NCBI RefSeq assembly: GCF_032452875.1
Contig: NC_083885.1
Span: 66,013,625-66,077,624, forward strand
Length of the DNA: 64,000 bases
Direction of reading: 5' to 3'
DNA from: Bos javanicus
Taxonomy: Eukaryota > Chordata > Mammalia > Artiodactyla > Bovidae
The notes beneath the pieces are model-generated. The model made no database searches and was not told where the DNA came from. It saw nothing but the letters and a program-made list of their open reading frames with translations. The position numbers and the translations under genes were made by a program. Within the stretch, counting starts at the first letter, position 1. Each line of letters starts with the position of its first letter. Shown here in pieces: positions 56,501-64,000 of the stretch.

Positions 56501-59500
56501 TGTCCATGACCGGTACTCAAAAGATGCTTCTTGAGTGAGTGAATGGTTGACTGACTGACTGATGCTTGAGGAGGAGGGAGGGAATCTGAGCCTGGAGAGT
56601 GGCATCCAGAGAACAGGGCTTCCTGGAGAAACAGGTGTGGGCAGAGAGCAGGGCTGGCAGCCGCAGGAGTGGTCTCTTCACGTGCACCGAGTCTGGGGTG
56701 CTGTGGTCAGCAGGCTGAGGGTCCCAAAGATATCCACATTAGAACCCTGTGAACCTCACATGGTGAAAGGGACAAGGGACTTCACATGTGTGATAACGTT
56801 AAGGATCTAGAGATGGACAGGTTAACCTGGATTATTTGGAAGGACCCAAGGTCATTGCAAGGATCCTAAGGAAGACAGGCAGGAGGGTCAGAGTCAGAGT
56901 AGATGTGACAGCTGAAGCAGGGGTGCTACAAGGAAAGTGTCATGGGCAGCGAGCCTCCGGGAACTGGAAGGAGCAAGGAATACATTCTCCCTAAGTCTCC
57001 AGAAGGAATACAGCCCTGGGAGCACTTTGATTTAGCCCCTTGAGTTTGTATCAAACTTCTTATCTCCATAACTGTAACACAGCAAATTCGTGTTATTTTG
57101 AGCCACTGTCATGGCAGCTTGTTAAACCAGGGAGCTAATACAGGTGCCAGGAAGACGGTTGTCAAGCTCATGAGATGAAAGTCAGTGAGTCCATGTCACA
57201 CCACGGGGGCAAATGAAACCAATTAGTATTACAGAAGACAATGGAATAGGCTTTCCAAGGAACCCTGCATTTTTGGTCAGCATTCTGTTGAACTTGGGTG
57301 TGACTGCTGTGAACCCTTGCACAGAGTGGTTCAAGGGAGAAATACAATTTACTGAAAATGTCCAGAGTGATTCAGGTTCGGGCATGGCTAGACCCAGCAG
57401 TCCAGACATCTTCAGGGCTTGTCGTCTGCTATATCATTCCTCTGGGAGCTGCACGCAAATGCACAGTGTCTCCATATAGGGCTCCCAGCATGGGGTTTCT
57501 CTTTCCTGTATGTTCCAGCAGTTGCCTCTTCGGCTCTCATTGGCTGGCTGGGGGCCGGGGTTTGTCCCTGAGGCAGTCATTTTGGCCAGGAGGAAGCAAC
57601 AGCCTGGCGGCCCAGCCTGGGTCATACCATGTGTCCCCGTGATAGTGGCGGGGGCGGGGGCGCGGGGGGAGCGCATCATCATTATAGAAGCCTAAGGATC
57701 GTGTGGGGACACATGGGGAGAGTCACGTCAAAGCATCACAGAGCTGGGCAGAGCTGTTTTCTAAGGTGGAAGAAACTTGGTAAAATGCATCAAGATACGT
57801 TTGAGAGAATGAGTCTGGTCCTGGCAGCCAGAGAAAGTCCCACCGTTCGTGGGGAGGGGGGACAGAGGGAGGGAGGACTCGGAGGCCAGCAGTGGGTCTC
57901 TGTGTTTGGGGAGAAGGTGTGAAGCCAGCTGCTGAGGTGATGTGGCGGTGACTCGGCTGCCTCAGTGGAGGGCCTGCTTCCAGAACAGTCCTTGGAGAGG
58001 CAGGGAGAGGGGCCAGCAGGAGGGACGCCAGTGCCCTGTGGTCACAAAAGTGGGATTTGGGTACAGGTCAAAGAAAGGACTGATGGGATGAGCTGCAGGT
58101 GTGTGCCGGCCCCAGGCATCCCAGAGCCAGAGGTGGGCTGCCCTTGCCCTGCTAACCCTGTGCTGACATCTCTTCCCAGCACTGCCCACCCAGGGCGCCC
58201 CCGGCCCCCTCCCTCCCGCAGCTCAGCAGGACACAGCTACCTGGCCCGTGAAGGCACTGCCTGAGGTGAGTGGGGAGTGCTGCACTTTCCTTCTCTGGTC
58301 CTGACTTCCCCGGCAGGTCTGCCCTCCAGTGTCCATAATGTCATTGGAGACCATGATGGGGCACACTGACCTGGAGTCAGGAAATCTGGACGGAAGAAGA
58401 AGAAGGGCCAAGTGAGAGGCAGGCAGCCTTGAGCCCTGGCATGCAGATGACTGCTGGATCTCAGTTAAAACAAAAGAGACTTCATTCTCTGGAAACACAG
58501 ACTTGGGTGTTTATGGTGTTTAAAACAAAGCCTGGTATTTGCTTCAAAATAACCAGAGCCAGGTTGTAGACAAAATAGGACTGGTCCTGTCTTACTGACT
58601 GTCGAGGCTCAGAAAGTGGCCGGTGATGGTGTGTATATGGCCTTGGTCAGGGCTGACACCTGGCTTGAGCACAGAAGTGGTCTCGTGTAACGACTGGTCT
58701 GAGGCAGGCTTCAGGCTTCGTACAGGCAGGTATGGCTGTATTCAGGTGTTCCAGCCTCTTGCTTCTCAAGCAGGCTCTGCCCCTTGTGGGCAGTGTGCTT
58801 CCCATCTGGGTTAGGGCAGTGGAAGACCTCTTACTCCCAGAGTCCTGGTCAGCATCTCGAAAGGACTGACCATACTGCAGCTGGTCTGCTGCCCCACCCC
58901 GAGGCAACCCGAGGGGTAGTCCCCTGTGGGAAGTCGTGGGGAAAAGGAAGCAGTCTGTGGCACTTGTAGTCCTTGTGAAGGAACTCCAGTCTGGGCCCCA
59001 GACTCTGGTTTCATCAGAACACACTCACTAGACCTCTTACAGGCCCCAGGCAGTGTTTCCCAGTAAACCCCCAAAGCTGGGGAGTGCCAGCACAGTGAGC
59101 TCTGTTGGAATGTCCCTGCCAGCCTCTCGTGTACCTACCAAGGACTCTGAACTTCCTGCTGAGACACGTGTGTGACGTTGCAGGATCCAGTGACCTTCCT
59201 GGACGTGGCTGTGGACTTCAGCACGGAGGAGTGGGGGCTGCTGGACCCAACACAGCGCACTGAGTACCACGACGTGATGCTGGAGACCTTCGGACACCTG
59301 GTGTCTGTGGGTAAGGCCCCGCCACCGTCCCCAGGACTGGGATGCCCCAGAGGCTGTAAGTCCAGGCTTATACCTCCTCTGGGCCCAGCGCAAGGCCTAT
59401 ATGTGCCTTCAAGAGTCCCCTGCAGCCTCCAGGCCTTTAGCTGACGCTGTAGACCTAGAAGGGCAGGCAAGGTGTGGACAGAGGCAGCCTCGGGTCCAGT

Positions 59501-60626
59501 GAAGGACTGATTTGCTGTCCAAACTCCAAGGGGATATGAGAACCCAGACGCTCAGCCATCTGCTGAGCTCTGCTGCTTCAGTGCTTCGGTATCCCTCCCC
59601 AGCCTGCGTGGCTGCACTTGGGGCGGGAGGAAGCTTCTGGATATCTGATTATGTCGTATTATCGCCCCGTTTCAGCACTTTCTCAACGCGGTCCACACGT
59701 CTGGGTTTCTTTCAGGGTGGGAGACGACCCTGGACAGCAAGCAGTTAACGCCACAGCCTGGACCTCCTGAGGAGGGGCCCGCCTGCCCCCTGAAGGAGGA
59801 GGAGGGGTCCTCGGCGGATGACGCCCGGCCCTCCACCTCAGGAGAGGCTCTGGAGGCCGGGGCCCCGGGAGTCTGGGACACAGCGCGGAAACCGGTGACA
59901 CTCGCTTCGGAAAATACCCTCCCCCCGCAGCCGCCCGGGGACAGCCCCCAACCCCAGGCGAGCACAGGCCCGGACCGCGGCCGCGTCTCCCTTCAGAAAG
60001 CTGTTCCTAGAAAGCGCTTGCGCAAGCGCGACCCCTGGCTTAAAAGGGGGACACGCGGCGCATGCGTAAAGCTTCCTCCAAAGCGCGGCGGCGCCGGGAA
60101 GGCTGTGGAGAGCGGCGGCGACGGGGGCAGGAGGCCCTGCGCCCGGAACGCCCCGCAGATCACCTTCACGCGAATTCACAAAGGGAGCCAGGTGTGCCGG
60201 TGCAGCGAATGCGGGAAGACGTTCCGGAATCCCAGGTACTTCTCGGTGCACAAGAAGATCCACACGGGAGAGAAGCCCTATGTGTGTCGGGACTGCGGGA
60301 AGGCGTTCGTGCAGAGCTCCTCCCTCAGGCAGCACCAGAGGGTTCACACTGGGGAGAGACCCTTCGTGTGTCACGAGTGCGGGAGGACTTTCAACGACCG
60401 CTCGGCCATCTCCCAGCACCTGCGGACCCACACCGGGGCCAAGCCCTACCCGTGTCCGGACTGCGGCAAAGCCTTCCGCCAGAGCTCCCATCTCATCCGG
60501 CATCAGAGGACTCACACCGGCGAGCGCCCCTACTCCTGTAGCAAGTGCGGAAAGGCCTTCACGCAGAGCTCGCACCTGATAGGGCACCAGAAAACGCACA
60601 GCAGGGTGAAATGCAAGAAGAAATAG
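38502..60626 (+). CDS. ZNF274: ZNF274 (spliced): KRAB-SCAN-KRAB-C2H2 repressor
   Basis: Seven coding segments (38502-38534, 39265-39391, 40128-40223, 54936-55418, 58180-58265, 59184-59310, 59716-60626), all bounded by GT/AG, sum to 1863 bases: one open frame of 620 codons plus stop. Order: short leader MASGLPTDWFR, KRAB A and B boxes, SCAN domain, second KRAB A box, basic NLS-like PRKRLRKRD, five C2H2 fingers, basic tail. This double-KRAB-plus-SCAN layout and the sequence identify ZNF274 (human about 650 residues; the linker before the fingers is shorter here). In human it binds 3' ends of ZNF genes, some tRNA loci and the SNORD116 cluster, recruiting TRIM28 and SETDB1 for H3K9me3. Both KRAB boxes keep their DV and MLE contact residues. 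The start ATG has G at -3 and +4. It is expected to be an intact nuclear repressor. Confidence 0.96.
39265..39391 (+). CDS. ZNF274: ZNF274 coding segment 2: first KRAB A box
   Basis: The canonical 127-base KRAB-A exon between GTTTTAG and G|GTAAGG. It reads EPVTFEDVALGFTPDEW, then LYREVMLENYRNLVSV. The DV and MLE residues needed for TRIM28 binding are present. Confidence 0.96.
39392..40127 (+). other. ZNF274: ZNF274 intron
   Basis: Short intron with no repeat or extra exon recognised. Confidence 0.6.
40128..40223 (+). CDS. ZNF274: ZNF274 coding segment 3: KRAB B box
   Basis: A 96-base exon between TTGGGCAG and TTCAG|GTGAGA. It reads EHQLSKPDVVSQLEEEEELW, then SVERGIPQDTF, the usual KRAB-B pattern. 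It ends in phase 1, matching the SCAN exon. Confidence 0.93.
40224..43444 (+). other. ZNF274: ZNF274 large intron, left part
   Basis: About 3.2 kb, mostly AT-rich, with T-rich runs near 40.9-41.1 kb. No exon or ruminant SINE recognised; unusually SINE-poor for this window. Confidence 0.5.
43445..43586 (+). mobile_element. BovB 3' tail fragment
   Basis: GAGATGAGATGGTTGGATGG, GGTGATGGACAGGGAAGCTC and GAGCGACTGAACTGAAAAC. Confidence 0.88.
44090..45235 (+). pseudogene. Decayed zinc-finger exon inside the ZNF274 intron
   Basis: Starts with a readable pre-finger-like stretch of 76 codons (44094-44324, e.g. LKRCCEDKCGEIFDGTHI), then recurring finger relics about 84 bases apart or multiples: GAGAGGACTCACATGGGC, GAGGACTCACATGGAAAAAC, GAGAATTCATACTAGAC, CAGAGGACTCATATGAGAG and GAGACCCACACGG. 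Cysteine pairs and linkers are broken by stops and indels. It is in the same orientation as ZNF274 and probably an old dead paralogue. No KRAB or promoter can be tied to it. Confidence 0.7.
45386..45489 (+). pseudogene. U6 snRNA pseudogene
   Basis: GTGCTTGCTTCGGCAGCA, CTAAAATTGGAACAACACAG, GATTAGCATGGCCCCTG and ATTCGTGAAGC follow U6 snRNA order over about 104 bases with several substitutions and a small deletion, followed by a short T run and A-rich sequence. This is typical of a retroposed U6 copy. The differences in conserved internal segments argue against a working gene. Confidence 0.9.
45490..46369 (+). other. ZNF274: ZNF274 intron, no feature called
   Basis: No exon or clear repeat. 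Confidence 0.45.
46370..46487 (+). repeat. CHR SINE
   Basis: GGGACTTCCCTGATGGTCCA head and GGTTGGGGAACTAAGATCCC. Confidence 0.9.
46586..46786 (-). repeat. Bov-tA SINE, reverse
   Basis: GTGTTAGTCACTCCTGTCCG to GAGCCACCAGGGAAGTCC. Confidence 0.9.
46787..50199 (+). other. ZNF274: ZNF274 large intron, old-repeat stretch
   Basis: About 3.4 kb without ruminant SINEs. It holds an L2-like end near 47030-47085 (TAGCATAGGTGCTCAGTAAG) and a MIR core at about 49290-49350. No exon is supported. Confidence 0.5.
49240..49400. repeat. MIR SINE
   Basis: GGGGAAACTGAGGCCCAGAA and TTAAGCCCCTTGCCCAAAGG are the MIR core. Confidence 0.75.
50200..50333 (-). mobile_element. BovB 3' tail, reverse, with target-site duplication
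   Basis: 50210-50323 is a short reverse BovB 3' end (CAGTTCAGTTCAGTCGTTCA). AGGCGGGAAT flanks it at 50200-50209 and 50324-50333. Confidence 0.9.
50540..51330 (+). promoter_or_regulatory. Internal CpG island in ZNF274, candidate alternative promoter
   Basis: CpG-dense, SINE-free DNA 3.6 kb upstream of the SCAN exon. It carries a YY1-type AACATGGCGGC (51024-51034), GCCGGAAGTCGC ETS-like sites (51035 and near 51105) and a CTGGGAGTTGTAGTG box (51062-51076) like the one in the main ZNF274 promoter. A donor-like GAG|GTGAGA lies at 50968. The YY1 motif orientation suggests plus-strand initiation. A transcript from here spliced to the SCAN exon could start at the in-frame ATG 54995 and lack the first KRAB. 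A divergent non-coding RNA, or the promoter of a dead gene, is also possible. Confidence 0.6.
51600..51690 (+). repeat. BovA SINE fragment
   Basis: GGCAACCTGCTCCAGTATTC to GTTGGAGATGACTT. Confidence 0.85.
51691..52223 (+). other. ZNF274: ZNF274 intron, no feature called
   Basis: No exon or clear repeat. Confidence 0.45.
52224..52530 (-). repeat. Bov-tA dimer, reverse
   Basis: One full reverse Bov-tA (CTCAGTTGTGTCCGACTC to GGGAAGCCC) followed directly by a second partial copy starting AAGAATACTGGAGTGGGTAG. Confidence 0.88.
52714..52817 (+). repeat. Local duplication, copy A
   Basis: Shares TTCATTCTCTGGGTATCACA, GGTAAAGTTCCTAGGC and TCCATTGT in the same order with 53570-53672. Origin unknown. 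Confidence 0.8.
53085..53368 (-). repeat. CHR SINE, reverse
   Basis: Poly(T) start, TTGTGGTGCTCGGGCTTCTC and CATGTCTCCTGCATTGGCAG. Confidence 0.85.
53369..53556 (+). repeat. BovA/Bov-tA SINE
   Basis: CTGGAGAAGGAAATGGCAAC body ending GACTGAGTGACTTCACTTTC. Confidence 0.9.
53570..53672 (+). repeat. Local duplication, copy B
   Basis: Partner of 52714-52817, about four in five bases identical by eye. The two SINEs at 53085-53556 lie between the copies. Confidence 0.8.
54150..54910 (-). mobile_element. Ancient L1, reverse, abutting the SCAN exon
   Basis: TTTCTTTCACTTAGCATAAT, GTTCATTCATGCTGTAGTAT, TTGAATAATGCTGCTGTGAA and CCAACAGCTGTTACCACC follow reverse L1 3' order. It ends about 25 bases before the SCAN exon acceptor, so the LINE lies right next to the splice site. 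Confidence 0.85.
54936..55418 (+). CDS. ZNF274: ZNF274 coding segment 4: SCAN domain
   Basis: A 483-base exon between CAACTTTCAG and GAGGAAA|GTGAGT. It opens ECPEAQLEPQL, then MNIEVVEVLTLNQEVA as in human ZNF274. The SCAN core follows: RQRFRGFHFEE, ALAQLRELCCQWL, MLELLVLEQFLGALPEKL, WVESQHPVDCRQAVALVEDV. SCAN mediates homo- and heterodimerisation with other SCAN-ZNF proteins. All core helices are present. The in-frame ATG at 54995 could start a protein lacking the first KRAB. Confidence 0.96.
55597..55808. mobile_element. MER1-type hAT-Charlie DNA transposon remnant
   Basis: Inverted ends CAGTCCCCAACCTTTTTGGC and GGAATGGGGACCCCT, with GTGTGGCCTGGTTCCTAACA inside. TTTAGAT on both sides suggests the 8-bp hAT target duplication. 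Non-autonomous. Confidence 0.8.
55949..56093 (-). mobile_element. Short L1 3' end insertion with target-site duplication
   Basis: A T-rich start and GGAAGATAATTGCTTTACAG to TCCCTCCCAC are reverse L1_BT 3' sequence. CCTGGCACTGCGT flanks it at 55949-55961 and 56081-56093. Confidence 0.9.
56094..56734 (+). other. ZNF274: ZNF274 intron, no feature called
   Basis: No exon or recognised repeat. Confidence 0.45.
56735..57140 (+). mobile_element. MLT1-type MaLR LTR
   Basis: AGATATCCACATTAGAACCC, GTTAAGGATCTAGAGATGG, GCAGGAGGGTCAGAGTCAGA, GAACTGGAAGGAGCAAGGAA and GTTATTTTGAGCCACTG keep MLT1 order, sense orientation. Confidence 0.7.
57141..58179 (+). other. ZNF274: ZNF274 intron, no feature called
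   Basis: Moderately GC-rich, with a G-rich run at 57645-57675. No exon supported. Confidence 0.45.
58180..58265 (+). CDS. ZNF274: ZNF274 coding segment 5: SCAN-KRAB linker
   Basis: An 86-base exon between TCTCTTCCCAG and CCTGAG|GTGAGT, phase 1 to phase 0. It encodes TLPTQGAPG and ends WPVKALPE, aligning with human LPAGQPAEG ... CPVTVLPE. Proline-rich and not conserved in detail. Confidence 0.88.
58266..59183 (+). other. ZNF274: ZNF274 intron, no feature called
   Basis: No exon or recognised repeat. Confidence 0.5.
59184..59310 (+). CDS. ZNF274: ZNF274 coding segment 6: second KRAB A box
   Basis: Another 127-base KRAB-A exon, between GACGTTGCAG and GTGG|GTAAGG. It reads DPVTFLDVAVDFSTEEWGLL, then YHDVMLETFGHLVSV. 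Contact residues DV, EEW and MLE are kept. It joins straight to the finger exon without a B box. Confidence 0.96.
59716..60626 (+). CDS. ZNF274: ZNF274 coding segment 7: NLS and five C2H2 fingers
   Basis: Terminal exon after TTTCTTTCAG. It begins GWETTLDSKQL (human GWETTLENKEL), runs through an acidic, proline-rich linker, a basic PRKRLRKRD NLS-like motif and the conserved QITFTRIHKGSQVCRC, then five fingers: CSECGKTFRNPRYFSVHKKIH and four more ending SSHLIGHQKTH. The tail is KCKKK and TAG at 60624-60626. Helix contact residues match human as far as I recall, so the DNA target is probably conserved. The 5' half of the exon is strongly CpG-rich. Confidence 0.96.
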
Positions 60627-61035
60627 CCTACCTCCCAGCTCTCAAGCCGTTTGAGGAGGCGTCACCGTTGCAGCAGTGTCACCTGAGGAAACCTGGTTGG
60701 GATTCGGATATGATGAAAGTCTCTGGTGATGAAATTCTCAAGACCCAAGGACGACCAGGAACACCGCCCTGCACTAAGAAAACCAGTGGGGAGTTACTGC
60801 TAATGAATACATCAGTCGCTCCTAGGTGTTTGCTCAGTTGATTTGCCGTTCTAATTTGTTTGTTCATTGGTTGTTAAAAGTAATAACTAGTGAAACCTGA
60901 AAATGCTTGTAACGTACGTTTAAAAAAACATACCAAGAAGTCTGTGCACTGATGTTTGTGGTAAGGTATTTATGCATATGGACAAGGGTCGAAAGAGAAC
61001 TTGGATAAATAAACTATATATTTCTGTAGTAGGGT
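60627..61035 (+). other. ZNF274: ZNF274 3' UTR
   Basis: From the stop codon to just after AATAAA at 61008-61013. No repeat within it. Confidence 0.7.
61008..61013 (+). terminator. ZNF274: Poly(A) signal of ZNF274
   Basis: First canonical AATAAA after the stop codon (in GGATAAATAAACTA), followed by a GT-rich stretch (GTGTGTTTTTTTCC) typical of a downstream element. Confidence 0.75.
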
Positions 61036-62269
61036 CTCTGTGTGTTTTTTTCCACCTATTTAAACATCTTTTCACTAATGACTTAGTTAAAAGAAGCAAT
61101 GTTAAAACAAAAGGTTGGGCCCTGGGTGGATGTGGGAATTTGTCCCAGAGTGCATAAGGGGAGTGTGTGGGGAGGCAGGTGAAGGAAATGCTCTGGGAGC
61201 ATGATCAGCAGGTAGGAGGGCGGGTGTTGCATGAACCTCCTTCAGATGAATGGACATCTGTCAGGATTATATGAGCAGCCTGGATGGTGAGCTAGAGGAT
61301 GATCAACCAGGGAATGGTGGATGATGCCACCAGGAGGGCAGGCAGTGCCCTAGTCTCATGGCAGGAGCCTCTGTACTCACCACTCTCTCACTAAAGGAAA
61401 CGTGAAAGTAATAAAGGCTCAGTTGGGAAAGATTTCAGGCTGTGGGTAACTTCATGTCATAAGTTGACTGCTTCGGAAGGCCAGAGACACCTCATCTCTG
61501 ATGTGAATGTAAGAGTTCACACTTAATATAGCATAAAATGATGCGGGATTTATTACATTGTGTCAGCTGAAGGCTGGAGAAAATGGAGAAGCTAAGATCT
61601 GGTTTTCTTCTGTCTCATATCCACAGATCACAGAACATAGAAACAACCACCATTACAGCTGTTCTTTTGGAGCTGGAATTTAATGAATGCCAACCATCTA
61701 GACAACCAAGACAGCTCCCAAGTGGCTTCAGTATCTTCTTGGTGTGCACAATAACCTTCCCAGGTTGGCAGTCTTCTTCCTATTTGTGGGGACAGAACCG
61801 GTGAGCAGCAGAGCCAAGAGATCTACATATATTTAGTTATTTGCTCAACAAGCAGGCCTTGAATGCCTACAGGAAAGAATTCAAAGGCCACGTGAGAATC
61901 ATCTTCCAGCCCCTAGCGGCTTAGATTGTCATTGGAAAAATATGGCCAACGGAAAATAGAAGGTAAAGGTGAAACAGGATTAAAGCAATTTTTCAGGGCT
62001 CTAATAAGGGTCAAATAAGGACTTTGGTGTATGAGAGTGGAACTTTTTCAGAGTATAGAATGAGCTAATGGATGACCAATTCCTCAGGATCTTCATCCAC
62101 CAAATTATATGGTCTTCCTTCTCCTTGCTCTTCATTCACAATTGCCACTTCCAGCATTGTTCATGATATTTGTGTATGTCAAGACCTACTGGAGGTTAGT
62201 GTCAAATTTGAAACAATCCCTCAAAGGACACTAAAAATTGGAGGTGTGTGTTTATGTCTAGAATTATAG
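61036..62269. other. Intergenic, no feature called
   Basis: No gene or clear repeat recognised downstream of ZNF274. Confidence 0.45.
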
Positions 62270-63110
62270 GACTTAACTCATACTGGAGACTGACAAGATT
62301 AGTGTGGTAAATCTATTAAGTGGAGTTCTCATATCTAAGAAAAACTGCATAATGTGATCAATGGTGGGAAGTCTTTCACCTGGTGCTCCTACCTGTTGAC
62401 ATTACATAATTTGTACTACAGAAAGGCTCCATGAATGCCATGAATGTGGGAGGCTTTCTGTGGGAATTATCAACTAATTAGGCATCAGAAAACTCATACT
62501 GAGGAAAAACTGTTCTTTTGCAATCAATGTGGGAAGTCTTTCAGTCATTTATTTTAATGTCTATCAAAGAATGGAGAGAAGTCTTAATGAGTACAATTAA
62601 TATAAGAAATCTTTCCTTCAGAGCTCTGATGTAACTTCACATCAAAGAACTCACACTGAAGAGAAAGAAGCCTTTCTCTTCAATGGGAAAGTGTAATCAG
62701 TTGGGAAATGCTTCAGTTGGAGTTCTCACTTTGAAGTGTTACTTCAGAGAACTCACACTGGAGGAAAACTTCATAAATGTCATGGGAAAAGTATTCCCAA
62801 TGGAATTCTCACCTTATTGGACATCAAAGAATCCATATTGGAGAGAATCTCTGTAAATGTAACCAATGTGGGAAATCTTTAGATGGAGATTTTTATCTTA
62901 TTGTGAATCAGAAAATTCATATATAGGGGGAAAAACCACATGAATGTAACATGAAAAAGCCTTCAGCAGACCATCTGAGTTATGGAACACCAGAGAATTC
63001 ATAGTGAAAGAAACCTTCTGCATACAATCAGTGGAGAAATGCTTTCACTTGGTGCTCTTCCCTTGTTGCATATCAGAGAACTCATCCTTGAAGAAAACCA
63101 TTAACAGTTT
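62270..63110 (+). pseudogene. Decayed tandem C2H2 zinc-finger array
   Basis: At least eight finger relics on the plus strand: AATGTGGGAGGCTTTC, CATCAGAAAACTCATACTGA, CAATGTGGGAAGTCTTTCAG, CATCAAAGAACTCACACTGA, CAGAGAACTCACACTGGAGG, GGACATCAAAGAATCCATA, ACCAATGTGGGAAATC and CATATCAGAGAACTCATCC. Stops and indels break every frame. In human the gene after ZNF274 is ZNF544 on the same strand; this could be its decayed counterpart, but the sequence does not prove it. Confidence 0.8.
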
Positions 63111-63639
63111 TTAGTGTAATGACATATGGTCAATCTCTGCTCCTCTACTTTTATAGGACTCCTTAAAAGACAATCTACTAAAGGTGATCAACTAGACAGT
63201 GTTCTTAGTACCACTGAGGCCTAGATTTGAGAAGGAACAAGGACAACAGAATAGGCTCTGATGTGGGTAAATGTTTCCTTAGATGATTAAAAATGGAAAC
63301 AGTTGATTAAAATGTAGTGTCAATGTTTTTTACTTATAATATCAATGTTCTTTTTCACTTAGATATTTTTCCGTTTGGGAATATTTGCATAGTTTCTAAT
63401 CTGTTTTATGTGGATTCTGTAGTTTCTAATGTTTATGCAGATTCTGTAATTATATGAAGTGAAAAATACATTATGTACACGGTCATGCTGTCATGTTTAA
63501 AAAAAAATGTTTGCATATGGATGAGAATAAAAGTGGAATGGCTAAATAGTTGATTGGTCCCATTTAAAAATATTTAAATGCTCCTATGATAATTAACACA
63601 TTTTTAAAAAACAGAACAAAATTAGAATCGTGTGGACTA

Positions 63640-64000
63640 TCTCCTCCTTTGTCTGAGGATATCAGGAAGAACCAGGATAAGGAACTGAGAAGCTAAGTGT
63701 ACCTGGCTTCTGGTAAGTAAAAAGTGTGTGACAGCCACACCTCCTATCATTCTTAGGTTCCAGGAATTTACCATTAAGAGTACCCAGTAGTTCCTCTGGA
63801 GGGGACTTGAAATCCATTGAAGAATCTCATCACAGAAGTGAAAGTTCCAGATAAGAGACCAGATAAGAAATTCAGGCAAGGCTTTATTGGGATTCGCGCT
63901 GCAGCTCAGGGGAGGGAAAACAAGTAACAGCTTCCTTTGCTGGCTTCCTGAGGAGGAGACAGCTGGTTCCTTATGTGGCAAGAGAGCAGAGGTGTGTCCA
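63640..64000 (-). mobile_element. ERV LTR fragment, cut by window edge
   Basis: The minus strand has CCCAATAAAGCCTTGCCTG, a poly(A) signal in LTR R/U5 context, followed by repeated TCTTATCTGG. No internal coding region is visible. Its extent beyond 64000 is unknown, and the left boundary is approximate. Confidence 0.5.

Noticed and set aside
59838..60599. Minus-strand ORF of 253 codons opposite the ZNF274 fingers.
   Set aside because: Antisense shadow of the C2H2 array; the regular finger codons keep the reverse frame open. The same holds for plus-strand ORFs at 11575-12846 over ZNF329.

Overview
This window is mammalian nuclear DNA from a ruminant, most likely a bovid. The evidence is the dense load of ruminant-specific repeats: BovB (RTE) LINE 3' ends, Bov-tA/BovA and CHR-type tRNA-derived SINEs, and L1_BT-like L1 tails. 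The exact species cannot be read from the sequence. Older shared mammalian repeats (MLT1 LTRs, L2, MIR, a MER1-type hAT element) are also present.

The genes are C2H2 zinc-finger (ZNF) genes whose order and sequence match, from memory, human 19q13.43 (ZNF135 - ZSCAN18 - ZNF329 - ZNF274). In cattle the equivalent region would be distal chromosome 18. From left to right: (1) the last five fingers and stop codon of ZNF135 (+), cut by the window edge; (2) a GC-rich, gene-poor stretch at about 5.8-9.9 kb where ZSCAN18 would be expected and only a doubtful exon relic is seen; (3) ZNF329 (-), with a single coding exon at 11.5-13.15 kb, a long repeat-filled 5' intron and a CpG-island promoter at 23.2-24.0 kb; (4) 24-37 kb of nested repeats with one dead KRAB-ZNF terminal exon; (5) a complete ZNF274 (+) from a CpG-island promoter at 37.6-38.5 kb to a poly(A) signal near 61.0 kb; (6) another decayed zinc-finger array at 62.3-63.1 kb, then an LTR fragment at the right edge.

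ZNF274 is the centrepiece. Seven coding exons, joined at consensus splice sites, give one open frame of 620 codons with the order KRAB - SCAN - KRAB - five C2H2 fingers. Its 14.7-kb intron between the first KRAB module and the SCAN exon holds a decayed zinc-finger array, a U6 snRNA pseudogene and a second CpG island that could drive an isoform lacking the first KRAB domain. In human, ZNF274 recruits TRIM28/SETDB1 to the 3' ends of ZNF genes, so the ZNF135 and ZNF329 finger exons here are plausible targets of their neighbour (inference).

No wholly new system was found. The items most worth checking are the internal CpG island of ZNF274, the apparent loss of ZSCAN18, an upstream ORF ending two bases before the ZNF329 start codon, a BovB insertion flanked by unusually long (54 bp) direct repeats, and a three-level nested insertion at 25.0-25.6 kb.
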